Below are positions 50,499 through 62,336 of a stretch of DNA of 64,000 nt, piece by piece. The translations under genes were made by a program, and so were the position numbers. Every line of letters begins with the position of its first letter. Positions within the stretch are counted from its first letter, which is position 1. This DNA is from Epinephelus fuscoguttatus (taxonomy: Eukaryota > Chordata > Actinopteri > Perciformes > Serranidae). A model generated the notes under the pieces. That model was not told the DNA's origin. It was given only the letters and a program-made list of their open reading frames with translations, and did not search any database. Location of the stretch: positions 43,645,455-43,709,454 of the forward strand of contig NC_064764.1 in the NCBI RefSeq assembly GCF_011397635.1, given 5' to 3'.

Positions 50499-52669
50499 TC
50501 ATGTTTCATTAAGGCCGTGTGGTTGGAGTGTGTCCAGGAGGCGGATCCATTTTCTTTCCGCCCTTCTACGTTGCGCCGTGGACCAGCGTGGGTTGGTCTC
50601 CAGGACCGTGGTCCTCAAGGCAGTCCAGCCATGTTGTATGAAATGCTGTATGACTGGTATTTGTGTGTTGTGTTGTTTACAAATGTTGTATTTATATTGG
50701 TAAAATCTCACTCTGATTGTGTTACCTGTCTCTCCAACATACTGCATGTGACAATTGGTGCAAAAAATTAAATATACACAGTTTCTGGAACCAATGGTGG
50801 TTCCCCTTGTGTTTAAAAACATTATTATTAATTGTGTTGCATACCCAGAGGCGGTGCTGAAAAAATTCCCCGTGTCTTGTGGACTTAGGGTCCCCCAGTG
50901 GTTTTAATTTGGCTCTCACTAAATAATCTTGTAAATTTCTGTTCCTTCTGTATGCAGAAATAAGTCTGTGATCCTGGAGCAGCCGAGAATCCCCAATCCC
51001 CTGGTAAAAATTGTTCTTCACCTTCCTGATTAGTCTGACTGCAGATGTGGAATAATTGGTAATAATTGGGAGAGGAGAAGAGGCCCAAATAGGTCTGGTC
51101 TGGTTGAAAGTCCTGAATGATTTTCTTAAGAAGGAGCGAGAGTACCCTCTAGTGGCCAAAGTGGAGAATAACACTTTAGTGGCTGATCTGAAATCCTCCT
51201 CTCTAGTGCAGACCCTGTAAAATCTGAGGAGCTGGGATTTAACAATGCCTGAGTAAGTGTGTTTTGGATGATAACTGGCCTTGTGAAGTAGGGAGTGTGT
51301 GTCTGTGTTTTTAAAAAATATTTTGATGTCCAATTTGTGTGTTTGTGAAAAGTTAGGACCTTTGTACGTGGTGGTGTCCAGGAAATCAACAGAGGTGAAA
51401 TTAATAGTGGCTTTTAATTTTATGGAGGATTATGGTCATTGAGCAGAGTTAAAAATGTATCAAAATCCTCCTGTGGTGGTTCCAGATTCCCCAGATATCA
51501 TCTAGATATCTGTAATAATAGAGGGTTTTTGGGAAGCTTGCAGTGCTGTCTGTTCCCATTCAGCCATAAAAATATTAGCATAGGCCGGTGCAAATTTCTT
51601 GCCCATCGCCGTGCCTTTAATCTGCAGGAAAAATTTACCGTTAAACTCAAAGTCATTCCGGGTTAGGTTTATTTGTAACAATTCTAATAATTCCTTGTCC
51701 GGTCTTTTAGAGTCAGGATATTTAAAGAAAATGTTCTTTATGGCTTGAATGCCCTGTGGGATATCAATATTTGTATATAGACTGTCAATGTCCATGGTAA
51801 AATGAAATGAGTCTGGAGGAACAGAAATTTGTTTTATTTTTTCAATAAAATCATAGGTGTCTTTGATGTAACTTGGGTGTTTGACAGAGAGGGGATTGAG
51901 GTAAAAATCGAGATACTCTGCTGTAAAATAGGTTTCACTGTTGCAATCTGATACAATGGGTCTGCCAGGAGGGATTTCATGGGGTTTGCTCCATTTGTCA
52001 GGCTCCTTATGGATTTTGGGCAGCATGTAAAAGCGTCTGGGTCTTGGTTCTCCATTGCCAATTAAATATGTTGTTTGTTTAGCATTAATAAATTTTTTGT
52101 CATAGAAGTTTTGTATGGTATTTTCTACCATGTGGATATTTTGTAGATAAATAGTAGTTTTGAATTGAGTGTAATAATGTATATCTGCCAATTGTCTGTG
52201 TCCTCCCACACATACTGGTCCCGGTCCATTACAACCACTGCGCTACCCTTGTCGGCTGGTTTAATGACTAGAAATTCGTTATTTTGTAAGGACTTTAAAG
52301 CATCTGTTTCAGGTTTAGTAAGATTGGGTTTATTTCTGATTATTTTAAATTTGGTGTCAAAATGTTGTGTATCTTGCTGAATAATTTTCCTGATGTTATC
52401 TGGCAGTTTCGCTAATGGAGGTCCAGTCAGATTTTGGAGTAAATGGTGGGGTCGGAGTCTCCTCTCCCATCAAAGTAAGCTTCGATCTTTAATTTCCTAT
52501 GGTACTGTTGGAGGTCAAATCTGGTGCTCTGTACCAGATTTTTGTTGCTGCCCCTGGTGGGGATAAACGTGAGACCTTTGCTCAATAAAGAGAACTGTGC
52601 TGGGGACAGTATACATTTTTTACTCAGGTTGATAACAGTTTTATTCCCCTCCTGAGGTGGCAGGTTCAT
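50499..52669 (-). pseudogene. unit 6 ORF2: Penelope RT plus GIY-YIG, best RT core frame
   Basis: One 235-codon frame (52,209-51,502) runs through HRQLADIHYYTQF, NAKQTTYLIGNGEPRPRRFY, PKIHKEPDKW, PPGRPIVSDCNS, MDIDSLYTNIDIP, GTAMGKKFAPAYANIFMAEW and on to the motif C border. It passes the site near 52,070 where all other copies are broken. The downstream segments 51,333-50,722 (thumb to GIY-YIG start) and 50,822-50,499 (nuclease) are each open. Remaining breaks: about 52,440, 52,205, 51,520-51,480, 51,430, 51,000 and 50,815. Confidence 0.93.
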
Positions 52670-52677
52670 GGGGATTC

Positions 52678-55040
52678 TCAGTTTACCTGCTGGGACCAGT
52701 GCTGGAGTAGCCTAGTCGCTGTGGCATGGGTCCAGTGGATACCGTCCTCTCCGTGGAGAATTGGCTCCTGAGGAGTTCAGGGATAAACAAATGGTTAGAC
52801 CTTATGTATTTGTTGAGTGCATGTAGGTGCATTTGTTCCGCTGGGGTAGGCCTCTAGAGAAATTAATGAGAGGTAGCCAGATCTCAGCCCGTGGGAATTT
52901 GGTTTTGGCCACTTTGATGAGCCTCTGCAGGTCTTTTATAGATGTCTGTGTGCTTTGGGTTCTACTGTTTAGGCCCAGAGACAGGATCAGTGTCTCTACC
53001 ATAGGGACTGGGTCCATTTTGGAAAGGACGCCCTGTATGTGTCTGAAGGAGGCTCCCGGGAAGCTATCTATCTGCAGGTCCGTTACTTTAAAGGGTGGGA
53101 ATCTAGCGCGTTAGAATCACCCAGAATGAGCCATTTTCCCTCACTGCTAGGCTCCAGTTTTTGATTTTGTAGGTGGTGTTAATGTGTCTGGTGGGCCTGC
53201 GTGTGGGTGTGGCTGGTGTTATTGTAGGTTCAAGTGTGGTGTGTGTTGCACCTGTACTGGGTCTGCCAAAGTCAATCTGAGACTGGAAAATGTTTCTGCG
53301 AAGAGGAGTCATGGAAGTACGTGGCAGAAGGTTGATCTCTTCAGGAGAATCTCCCAGGAGCTGGTCGATTTCCTCGGCGGTCAGGTCCATGAGTGCAACC
53401 GCGTCTGAGGGGGAGGGGGCGGCGCGGCCGTGGGCGGCGGCGACGCCCCAGAGGTTGACCGCGGGAGAGTGGATCTGGGGAGCGCTGGTCCCCGAGGTGT
53501 GGATGCAGGTGGCTGAGGAAGTGAGGTCGTCTGGAGAGCAGGTGAGGAAACCACCTTAGCTGGTCTGGCGCGGAAGGTGCGCCTAGGTCTCTGCTCCTTG
53601 GGAGTGGCAGGAGGATCCAAGGTGAGGACCGGTGATGGGGGAGGGGGAGGAGGAGGAGATGGTGTGGGGGCATTACCTGGGGTCCCCAGGCTGTGGGGCG
53701 GTGAGTGGTCCGGTGTGGCGCCCGGCCGTGCCACGGTGGGTCGATGGTCTGGGAAAGAGGTAGAGGAGGTGAGGGTGGTGGTGGTGGAGGCGGGGCACTG
53801 ATTGGTGTGTGCCCCTGTAGGTGCCGCGCACCTGTGTGATCACCCGGGACATGTACTAGGGCTGATACCCCCCTGTCAGCCTGTCTGGCTATGAGTAGGG
53901 CCTCTGTGCGCTCTACTGTGTCAGAAAGGAGCCGTCTACCCAGGTTGCGTCTAGCCCAGTTAGCTGCTATGTCAAACGGCTGTTGCCAGTCTGGGCTAGG
54001 GAGGGCGAACAGCTCGTCAATCTGCTGTTCGATAAGCTCTGAGTAATGGTCTCTCAAAATTAGCATGGTGGTCAGCGCCCAATTTTTGGCATTACCACAA
54101 ATCAAGTCAATTGTTTTATCGGTGGGTGTTGCTGGCTTAATAAGTGTGGACAAGGTATGTGTCATCTTATTAATAGTGACAGGAGGGTGGTCTTGGGACG
54201 CATTTTGCAAGTGGTGCATTCCTTTAATGAGTCTGTGGATAATGCGTACCTTAGTGGTAAAATCTGGGTCGGTGGAGTGTGGAGCCGCCGGTCCCGGCTG
54301 GGTAGCGGCAAGAGTAGGGTCCCTACCCTGTCGTGCGGCGGCTGCGCGCTGGTCCGTGGTGGCGGAGGATCGCCACCAGCGGCCGCTGGGGGCTCCTCTC
54401 CCGGGTTCGGGAGTCAAGCTGAGGGCGCTGGTTCTGCTGGAAGGTGGGTTGAGAGCGCCGGTTCTGCTGGAAGGTGGGTTGAGAGCGCTGGTACTGGTGG
54501 AAGGTGAGGTGAGGGCTGGTTCTGCTGGAAGGTGGATTGAGAGCGCTGGTTCCGCTGGAAGGTGGGTTGAGAGCGCTGGTGCTGCTGGAAGGTGAGTTGA
54601 GAGCGCTGATTCCGCTGGAAGGTGGGTTGAGAGCGCCGGTTCTGCTGGAAGGTGGATTGAGAGCGCCGGTTCTGCTGGAAGGTGGGTTGAGAGCGCTGGT
54701 CCTGCTGGAAGGTGGGTTGAGAGCGCCGGTTCTGCTGGAAGGTGGGTTGAGAGCGCTGGTACTGTTGGAAGCGCTGGATCTGGTGGTAAGAGAGTGCACG
54801 GGAGGCCCGTGATTGCCTGCGGCGTCGCCCCGAGGCCTGGAACGGAGGTGGAAGGAGGGCGCATCGCGCCCCAGTGGTCTGCGGTCACTGAAGCATATGA
54901 GGGTCTGTAGCTGCTGGGCCTGATGTCAAGACGGGTGTCGGTGTCATACCTGCTGGAGGGCGCGGCTCTGGATACCTGCCCTCTCTCCGTCGGGCGCCAT
55001 AACGCACAGTGGTCCAGCCCTCATCATGCTCGGCCCCCAT
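52678..55040 (-). pseudogene. unit 6 ORF1, frameshifted
   Basis: One frame of 515 codons (54,888-53,341) mixes genuine and shifted segments. It contains the repeats, then IIHRLIKGMHHLQ and the helical domain to NWARRNLGRRLL, but the linker is out of frame. The acidic motif MDLTAEEIDQLLGDSPEEIN is at 53,390-53,331. The SGNH start is lost at the 4-T run and at a missing base near 53,108. Confidence 0.88.
54424..54769 (-). repeat. unit 6 30-bp coding minisatellite
   Basis: About 11-12 copies. The third repeat (about 54,490-54,520) is diverged and shortened. Confidence 0.93.
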
Positions 55041-56261
55041 GGTCGAGATCGGGTTTGTGAGGCAACAAAAATCAACAAAGACTCGGAGCAGAGCTCTGAT
55101 TCACTGAATTTTATTGCTCCCACTTTGAAGCACAAAAAAACTGCTTTGGTATGGTTGAACCTTCTTCAGGCGAATGTTGCTAACGCTAACGAGCTATGCT
55201 AATGCTAACGAGCTATGCTACAGCGTGCGTGTCGAGATGGCGTCCAAGGCCAAAAGAAGGAAATGGAGTGGAGCGGAGGAGGAAGTAGTGTGACAGGTCA
55301 TGGGTCACCGTCTTAAAGGGAAACTCCACTGCCGCTGTATGATATTGTTATTTTTAAAGACATAAATATTAAATGAATTTATTACTCGTATCTTTCTGTG
55401 GTAGTGTCTTTTTGGATTAATTTTTAAAAAATTATATATATTTTTATATTTAATGAATTTGTATTTTAAGATTGTCCAATTGTGGTTATGAATTTAATTC
55501 TGTGGTTGTCTCTTTGTTAGATTAATTTTTGAATTTTTCAGTTGTATTTTAGTATTGTCCAATTGTAATTAATTAATTAGATTAATTTTTGAATTTTTAA
55601 ATTGTATTTTAGTATTGTCCAATTGTAATTAATTAATTAATTAGATTAATTTTTGAATTTTTAAATTGTATTTTAGTGTTGTCACATTGTAATCCATTAT
55701 AAAATTGTACATTAAATTCTGTGGTTGTGTGTTTATTGGGTTAATTTTAAATTTTTAAATTGTATTTTAAGTGTTGTCCAATTGTAATTAGTGTTGGAAT
55801 TATGAATTGAATTTCCTGGTGTCATGAATTGTTAATATAAACCACTCCTTCTCTGGGCGTGGACAGTAGGTCCCACAGCAGTACAGGCATAAATTCAATC
55901 ATAAACAAGAACATTGAACATGACATCCTATCATGGGCTGATGCCAACATTATCCTATCATATGCAAATGCAAAATCATCCTAACCTGGGTGAATGCAAA
56001 CATCCTCATGTAATGTGTAAGTGTAAACATAAACATCATCCAATCATGGACGAGTGCCAACATCATCATAAAACCAGATCAATAAAATCTGGGAGGGTCT
56101 GTGCAAGCATTATCACATACACTCATAAACCATTATACCCCAATAGCATCCTGTTATGTGTTAGGTGTGGCCCAAATAGGTTCTTTATAAATAAACACAC
56201 AATATCCAAATTAAGAGGAAGGGGAAGGGAAACCGAGAGACGAGGGAGAGGCACGGGCTTG
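55041..56261 (-). other. unit 6 5' leader
   Basis: As unit 1. Hammerhead-like motif at about 55,140-55,172 lacks the ACG of the GAAACGT box. The His/Cys ORF starting at 55920 loses its stop by one missing G near 56,165. Confidence 0.7.
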
Positions 56262-57805
56262 GTTAGGGTGAAGGGAGTTGAGTCTCATCGTCGAAGACGA
56301 TGAGACTAAAAGGCACAGTCCATCATCCCTCCTCAGAGTCCCATCCCATAGACTAAGGTAGTTTGAGGTCAAAGGTCAAGTCCAAGTGGCCGTAGCGTAG
56401 AGTCAATTTGGGGTCAAATTAAAAGCTAGAGTCCACATTGTTCTGGTGGGGGTTGGGGTCCGTCAGGGGTGTATTTAGAGTCAGAGGTCACATCCAAGTT
56501 GTGGTAGACTGGGGCCAGTTTGGGTTCAAATTAAGTACTAAAATAAACCTGAGTTTGGTTAGTGTGTGTGTGTGCGTGCGTGCGCGTGCGTGCACGCGTG
56601 TGCGTGTTTTTAGGGGGGTCAGAGGTCCCTTCCTGGTTGTGGTGGCCTGTAGACAATTAGGGTTCAGATTAAAAGTCGAGTCCCGTTAGATTTGGTTAGG
56701 ATTAGGGCCCGTCAGGGGTGTGGTTAGGGTCAGAGGTGACGTCCAGGTCGTGGTGGAATAGAGTCAAATTGGGTTCCAGTTGAATGCCAGGGTCCTCCTT
56801 GGGTTAGGTTTAGGGCTCATGACCAGGTCAGGGTTAGAATAGAAATGATAAGGCAGGTCGTGAACAGGTGAGTGGTTAGGATGAGGGCTGAAATGGCACA
56901 GTCACCTAGTAAACAATAAACATTAGTAAACATCAATAAACAGTAAACATTAATGGTAGAGGGACTGCCATATTGTTTGGTTGGTTCCCTTCCTGATTAG
57001 GTCACTGGGTTCCAAAAGTGTCCAGGAGGTGGCTCCATTCCTCTCTGTGATTGAGGTCTGGAGGCAGACCAAGGTGAAGGGACAAGGGTCCTGACCGGGT
57101 CCTTGGTTAGGGTGAAGGCTGAAATAGTACAGTCACATCAGAAATCATAATAATAAAAAAATATGAATATAGCGATCCCAGGGAAACCGCATCATTGTTT
57201 GGTTTCATATTGTATCCCGAAGGTGTGGTTGGAGGGTGTGGAGGAGGCGGATGCATGTTGCCTGTGAAATTAAAGGCTGGAGGCAAGCCTAGGTGACGGT
57301 ACAAGGGTCATGACCCGTAAGTGTGGTTAGGTGAGGGCTGAAATCATGCAGTCACATCACAAATCATAATCAAACATAATCAGTTGGAAACCGCATCGTT
57401 GTTCGGTTTCCTTTTTGTATCCGGGAAGTGTGGTTGGAGTGTGGAGGAGGCGGATGCATGTTCCCGCTTAAAGGCTGGAGGCAAGCCCAGGTGAAGGGCA
57501 AGGGTCATGGCCTATGGTTGTGGTTAGGGTGAGGGTCGGTTGTCCAGTCGTGCTAAATAATAAAACATAAATAATAGAGAGACAACATCATTGTGTGGTT
57601 TCATGTTGTATCTCGGTCATGTGGTGGGAGGGTGTGCAGGAGGCGAATCCATGTCCTCTGTAAAGTCATTGGCTTGGAGGCAGGCCCAGGTGAAGGGGCA
57701 AGGATCATGAGTAGGCCTCGTGGTTGGGCTCCAGTCTGAAATAATAAGGTGACACAGTAAAACAAGAGAGAATAAACATCATTGTTCGGTTCCATTGTTC
57801 ATTGT
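56262..57805 (-). repeat. unit 7 3' tail repeats
   Basis: As in unit 1, with small deletions near 57,465 and 57,540. Confidence 0.85.
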
Positions 57806-59976
57806 TCATTTTTCATTAAGGCCGTGTGGTTGGAGTGTGTCCAGGAGGCGGATCCATTTTCTTTCCGCCCTTCTACGTTGCGCCGTGGACCAGCGTGGGT
57901 TGGTCTCAGGACCGTGGTCTCAAGGCAGTCCAGCCATGTTGTATGAAATGCTGTATGACTGGTATTTGTGTGTTGTGTTGTTTACAAATGTTGTATTTAT
58001 ATTGGTAAAATCTCACTCTGATTGTGTTACCTGTCTCTCCAACATACTGCATGTGACAATTGGTGCAAAAAATTAAATATACACAGTTTCTGGAACCAAT
58101 GGTGGTTCCCCCTTGTGTTTTAAAAACATTATTATTAATTGTGTTGCATACCCAGAGGCGGTGCTGAAAAAATTCCCCGTGTCTTGTGGACTTAGGGTCC
58201 CCCAGTGGTTTTAATTTGGCTCTCACTAAATAATCTTGTAAATTTCTGTTCCTTCTGTATGCAGAAATAAGTCTGTGATCCTGGAGCAGCCGAGAATCCC
58301 AATCCTGGTAAAAATTGTTCTTCACCTTCCTGATTAGTCTGACTGCAGATGTGGAATAATTGGTAATAATTGGGAGAGGAGAAGAGGCCCAAATAGGTCT
58401 GGTCTGGTTGAAAGTCCTGAATGATTTTCTTAAGAAGGAGCGAGAGTACCCTCTAGTGGCCAAAGTGGAGAATAACACTTTAGTGGCTGATCTGAAATCC
58501 TCCTCTCTAGTGCAGACCCTGTAAAATCTGAGGAGCTGGGATTTAACAATGCCTGAGTAAGTGTGTTTTGGATGATAACTGGCCTTGTGAAGTAGGGAGT
58601 GTGTGTCTGTGTTTTTAAAAAATATTTTGATGTCCAATTTGTGTGTTTGTGAAAAGTTAGGACCTTTGTACGTGGTGGTGTCCAGGAAATCAACAGAGGT
58701 GAAATTAATAGTGGCTTTTAATTTTATGGAGGGATTATGGTCATTGAGCAGAGTTAAAAATGTATCAAAATCCTCCTGTGGTGGTTCCAGATTCCCCAGA
58801 TATCATCTAGATATCTGTAATAATAGAGGGTTTTGGGAAGCTTGCAGTGCTGTCTGTTCCCATTCAGCCATAAAAATATTAGCATAGGCCGGTGCAAATT
58901 TCTTGCCCATCGCCGTGCCTTTAATCTGCAGGAAAAATTTACCGTTAAACTCAAAGTCATTCCGGGTTAGGTTTATTTGTAACAATTCTAATAATTCCTT
59001 GTCCGGTCTTTTAGAGTCAGGATATTTAAAGAAAATGTTCTTTATGGCTTGAATGCCCTGTGGGATATCAATATTTGTATATAGACTGTCAATGTCCATG
59101 GTAAAAAGAAATGAGTCTGGAGGAACAGAAATTTGTTTTATTTTTTCAATAAAATCATAGGTGTCTTTGATGTAACTTGGGTGTTTGACAGAGAGGGGAT
59201 TGAGGTAAAAATCGAGATACTCTGCTGTAAAATAGGTTTCACTGTTGCAATCTGATACAATGGGTCTGCCAGGAGGGATTTCATGGGGTTTGCTCCATTT
59301 GTCAGGCTCCTTATGGATTTTGGGCAGCATGTAAAAGCGTCTGGGTCTTGGTTCTCCATTGCCAATTAAATATGTTTTTGTTTAGCATTAATAAATTTTT
59401 TGTCATACAATTTTTGTATGGTATTTTCTACCATGGGGATAGTTTGTAGATAAATAGGTGTTTTGATTTGAGTGTAATAATTTTTATCTGCCAATTGTCT
59501 GTGTCCCTCCCACACATACTGGTCCCGGTCCATTACAACCACTGCGCTACCCTTGTCGGCTGGTTTAATGACTAGAAATTCGTTATTTTGTAAGGACTTT
59601 AAAGCATCTGTTTCAGGTTTAGTAAGATTGGGTTTATTTCTGATTATTTTAAATTTGGTGTCAAAATGTTGTGTATCTTGCTGAATAATTTTCCTGATGT
59701 TATCTGGCAGTTTCGCTAATGGAGGGGTCCAGTCAGATTTTGGAGTAAATGGTGGGGGGTCGGAGTCTCCTCTCCCATCAAAGTAAGCTGCGATCTTTAA
59801 TTTCCTATGGTACTGTTGGAGGTCAAATCTGGTGCTCTGTACCAGATTTTTGTGCTGCCCCTGGTGGGGATAAACGTGAGACCTTTGCTCAATAAAGAGA
59901 ACTGTGCTGGGGACAGTATACATTTTTTACTCAGGTTGATAACAGTTTTATTCCCCTCCTGAGGTGGCAGGTTCAT
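57806..59976 (-). pseudogene. unit 7 ORF2: Penelope RT plus GIY-YIG, frameshifted
   Basis: A 243-codon frame (58,637-57,906) joins the thumb (SYHPKHTYSGI, ATRGYSRSF), linker (AYRRNRNLQDYLVRAKL) and the GIY-YIG domain (CVYLIFCTNCHMQYVGETGN) without interruption, losing frame only near 57,905-57,920. Motifs A and B are open together in 59,330-58,803. Other breaks: about 59,852 (missing T near the N-terminus), 59,390 (shared A-run deletion), 59,105-59,150 and 58,830. Confidence 0.92.
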
Positions 59977-59984
59977 GGGGATTC

Positions 59985-62336
59985 TCAGTTTACCTGCTGG
60001 GACCAGTGCTGGAGTAGCCTAGTCGCTGTGGCATGGGTCCAGTGGATCCCGTCCCTCTCCGTGGAGAATTGGCTCCTGAGGAGTTCAGGGATAAACAAAT
60101 GGTTAGACCTTATGTATTTGTTGAGTGCATGTAGGTGCATTTGTTCCGCTGGGGTAGGCCTCTAGAGAAATTAATGAGAGGTAGCCAGATCTCAGCCCGT
60201 GGAATTTGGTTTTGGCCACTTTGATGAGCCTCTGCAGGTCTTTTATAGATGTCTGTGTGCTTTGGGTTCTACTGTTTAGGCCCAGAGACAGGATCAGTGT
60301 CTCTACCATAGGGACTGGGTCCATTTTGGAAAGGACGCCCTGTATGTGTCTGAAGGAGGCTCCCGGGAAGCTATCTATCTGCAGGTCCGTTACTTTAAAG
60401 GGTGGGAATCTAGCGTTAGAATCACCCAGAATGAGCCATTTTCCCTCACTGCTAGGCTCCAGTTTTTGATTTTGTAGGTGGTGTTAATGTGTCTGGTGGG
60501 CCTGCGTGTGGGTGTGGCTGGTGTTATTAGGTTCAAGTGTGGTGTGTGTTGCACCTGTACTGGGTCTGCCAAAGTCAATCTGAGACTGGAAAATGTTTCT
60601 GCGAAGAGGAGTCATGGAAGTACGTGGCAGAAGGTTGATCTCTTCAGGAGAATCTCCCAGGAGCTGGTCGATTTCCTCGGGCGGTCAGGTCCATGAGTGC
60701 AACCGCGTCTGAGGGGGAGGGGCGGGCGGCGGCCGTGGGCGGCTGCGACGCCCCAGAGGTTGACCGCGGGAGAGTGGATCTGGGGAGCGCTGGTCCCCGA
60801 GGTGTGGATGCAGGTGGCTGAGGAAGTGAGGTCGTCTGGAGAGCAGGTGAGGAAACCACCTTAGCTGGTCTGGCGCGGAAGGTGCGCCTAGGTCTCTGCT
60901 CCTTGGGAGTGGCAGGAGGATCCAAGGTGAGGACCGGTGATGGGGGAGGGGGAGGAGGAGATGGTGTGGGGCATTACCTGGGGGTCCCCAGGCTGTGGGG
61001 GCGGTGAGTGGTCCGGTGTGGCGCCGGCCCGTGCCGTCACGGTGGGTCGTATGGTCTGGGAAAGAGGTAGAGGAGGTGAGGGTGGTGGTGGTGGAGGCGG
61101 GGGCACTGATTGGTGTGCCCCTGTAGGTGCCGCGGCACCTGTGTGATCACCCGGGACATGTACTAGGGCTGATACCCCCCTGTCAGCCTGTCTGGCTATG
61201 AGTAGGGCCTCTGTGCGCTCTACTGTGTCAGAAAGGAGCCGTCTACCCAGGTTGCGTCTAGCCCAGTTAGCTGCTATGTCATACGGCTGTTGCCAGTCTG
61301 GGCTAGGAGGCGAACAGCTCAATCTGCTGTTCGATAAGCTCTGAGTAATGGTCTCTCAAAATTAGCATGGTGGTCAGCGCCCAATTTTTGGCATTACCAC
61401 AAATCAAGTCAATTGTTTTATCGGTGGGTGTTGCTGGCTTAATAAGTGTGGACAAGGTATGTGTCATCTTATTAATAGTGACAGGGGGGTGGTCTTGGGA
61501 CGCATTTTGCAAGTGGTGCATTCCTTTAATGAGTCTGTGGATAATGCGCACCTTAGTGGTAAAATCTGGGTCGGTGGAGTGTGGAGCCGCCGGTCCCGGC
61601 TGGGTAGCGGCAAGAGTAGGGTCCCTACCCTGTAGTGCGGCGGCTGCGCGCTGGTCCGTGGTGGCGGAGGATCGCCACCAGCGGCCGCTGGGGGCTCCTC
61701 TCCCCCGGGTTCGGGAGTCAAGCTGAGGGCGCTGGTTCTGCTGGAAGGTGGGTTGAGAGCGCCGGTTCTGCTGGAAGGTGGGTTGAGAGCGCTGGTGCTG
61801 CTGGAAGGTGAGTTGAGAGCGCTGGTTCTGCTGGAAGGTGGATTGAGAGCGCTGGTTCCGCTGGAAGGTGGGTTGAGAGCGCTGGTGCTGCTGGAAGGTG
61901 AGTTGAGAGCGCTGATTCCGCTGGAAGGTGGGTTGAGAGCGCCGGTTCTGCTGGAAGGTGGATTGAGAGCGCCGGTTCTGCTGGAAGGTGGGTTGAGAGC
62001 GCTGGTCCTGCTGGAAGGTGGGTTGAGAGCGAGAGCGCTGGTACTGTTGGAAGCGCTGGATCTGGTGGTAAGAGGGTACGGGAGGCCCGTACTGCTGCGG
62101 GCGGTCGCCCCGAGGCCTGGAACGGGAGGTGGAAGGGGAGGGCGCATCGCGCCCCAGTGGTCTGCGGGTCACTGAAGCATATGAGGGTCTGTAGCTGCTG
62201 GGCCTGATGTCAAGGACGGGTGTCGGTGTCATACCTGCTGGAGGGCCGCGGCTCTGGATACCTGCCCTCTCCGTCCGGGCGCCATAACGCACAGTGGTCC
62301 AGCCCTCGTCATCATGCTCGCCCCATGGTCGAGATC
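59985..62336 (-). pseudogene. unit 7 ORF1, frameshifted
   Basis: A 350-codon frame (62,355-61,303) contains the repeats (one fewer) and most of the helical domain. It ends where bases are missing in the IDELF-encoding stretch near 61,318. The linker and acidic motif follow in other frames (an extra G near 60,681). The SGNH start is shifted by the 4-T run and by a loss near 60,413. Confidence 0.88.
61729..62050 (-). repeat. unit 7 30-bp coding minisatellite, contracted
   Basis: One 30-bp repeat fewer than the other units. The deletion junction reads GAGAGCGAGAGCGC near 62,025-62,040. Confidence 0.93.

Larger units (their letters stand above)
48949..56261 (-). mobile_element. array unit 6
   Basis: 7313 bp: tail 48949-50498, ORF2 50499-52669, ORF1 52678-55040, leader 55041-56261. 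Has diverged patches at about 49,770-49,915 and 52,070-52,190. The latter restores the reading frame lost in all other units. Confidence 0.95.
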
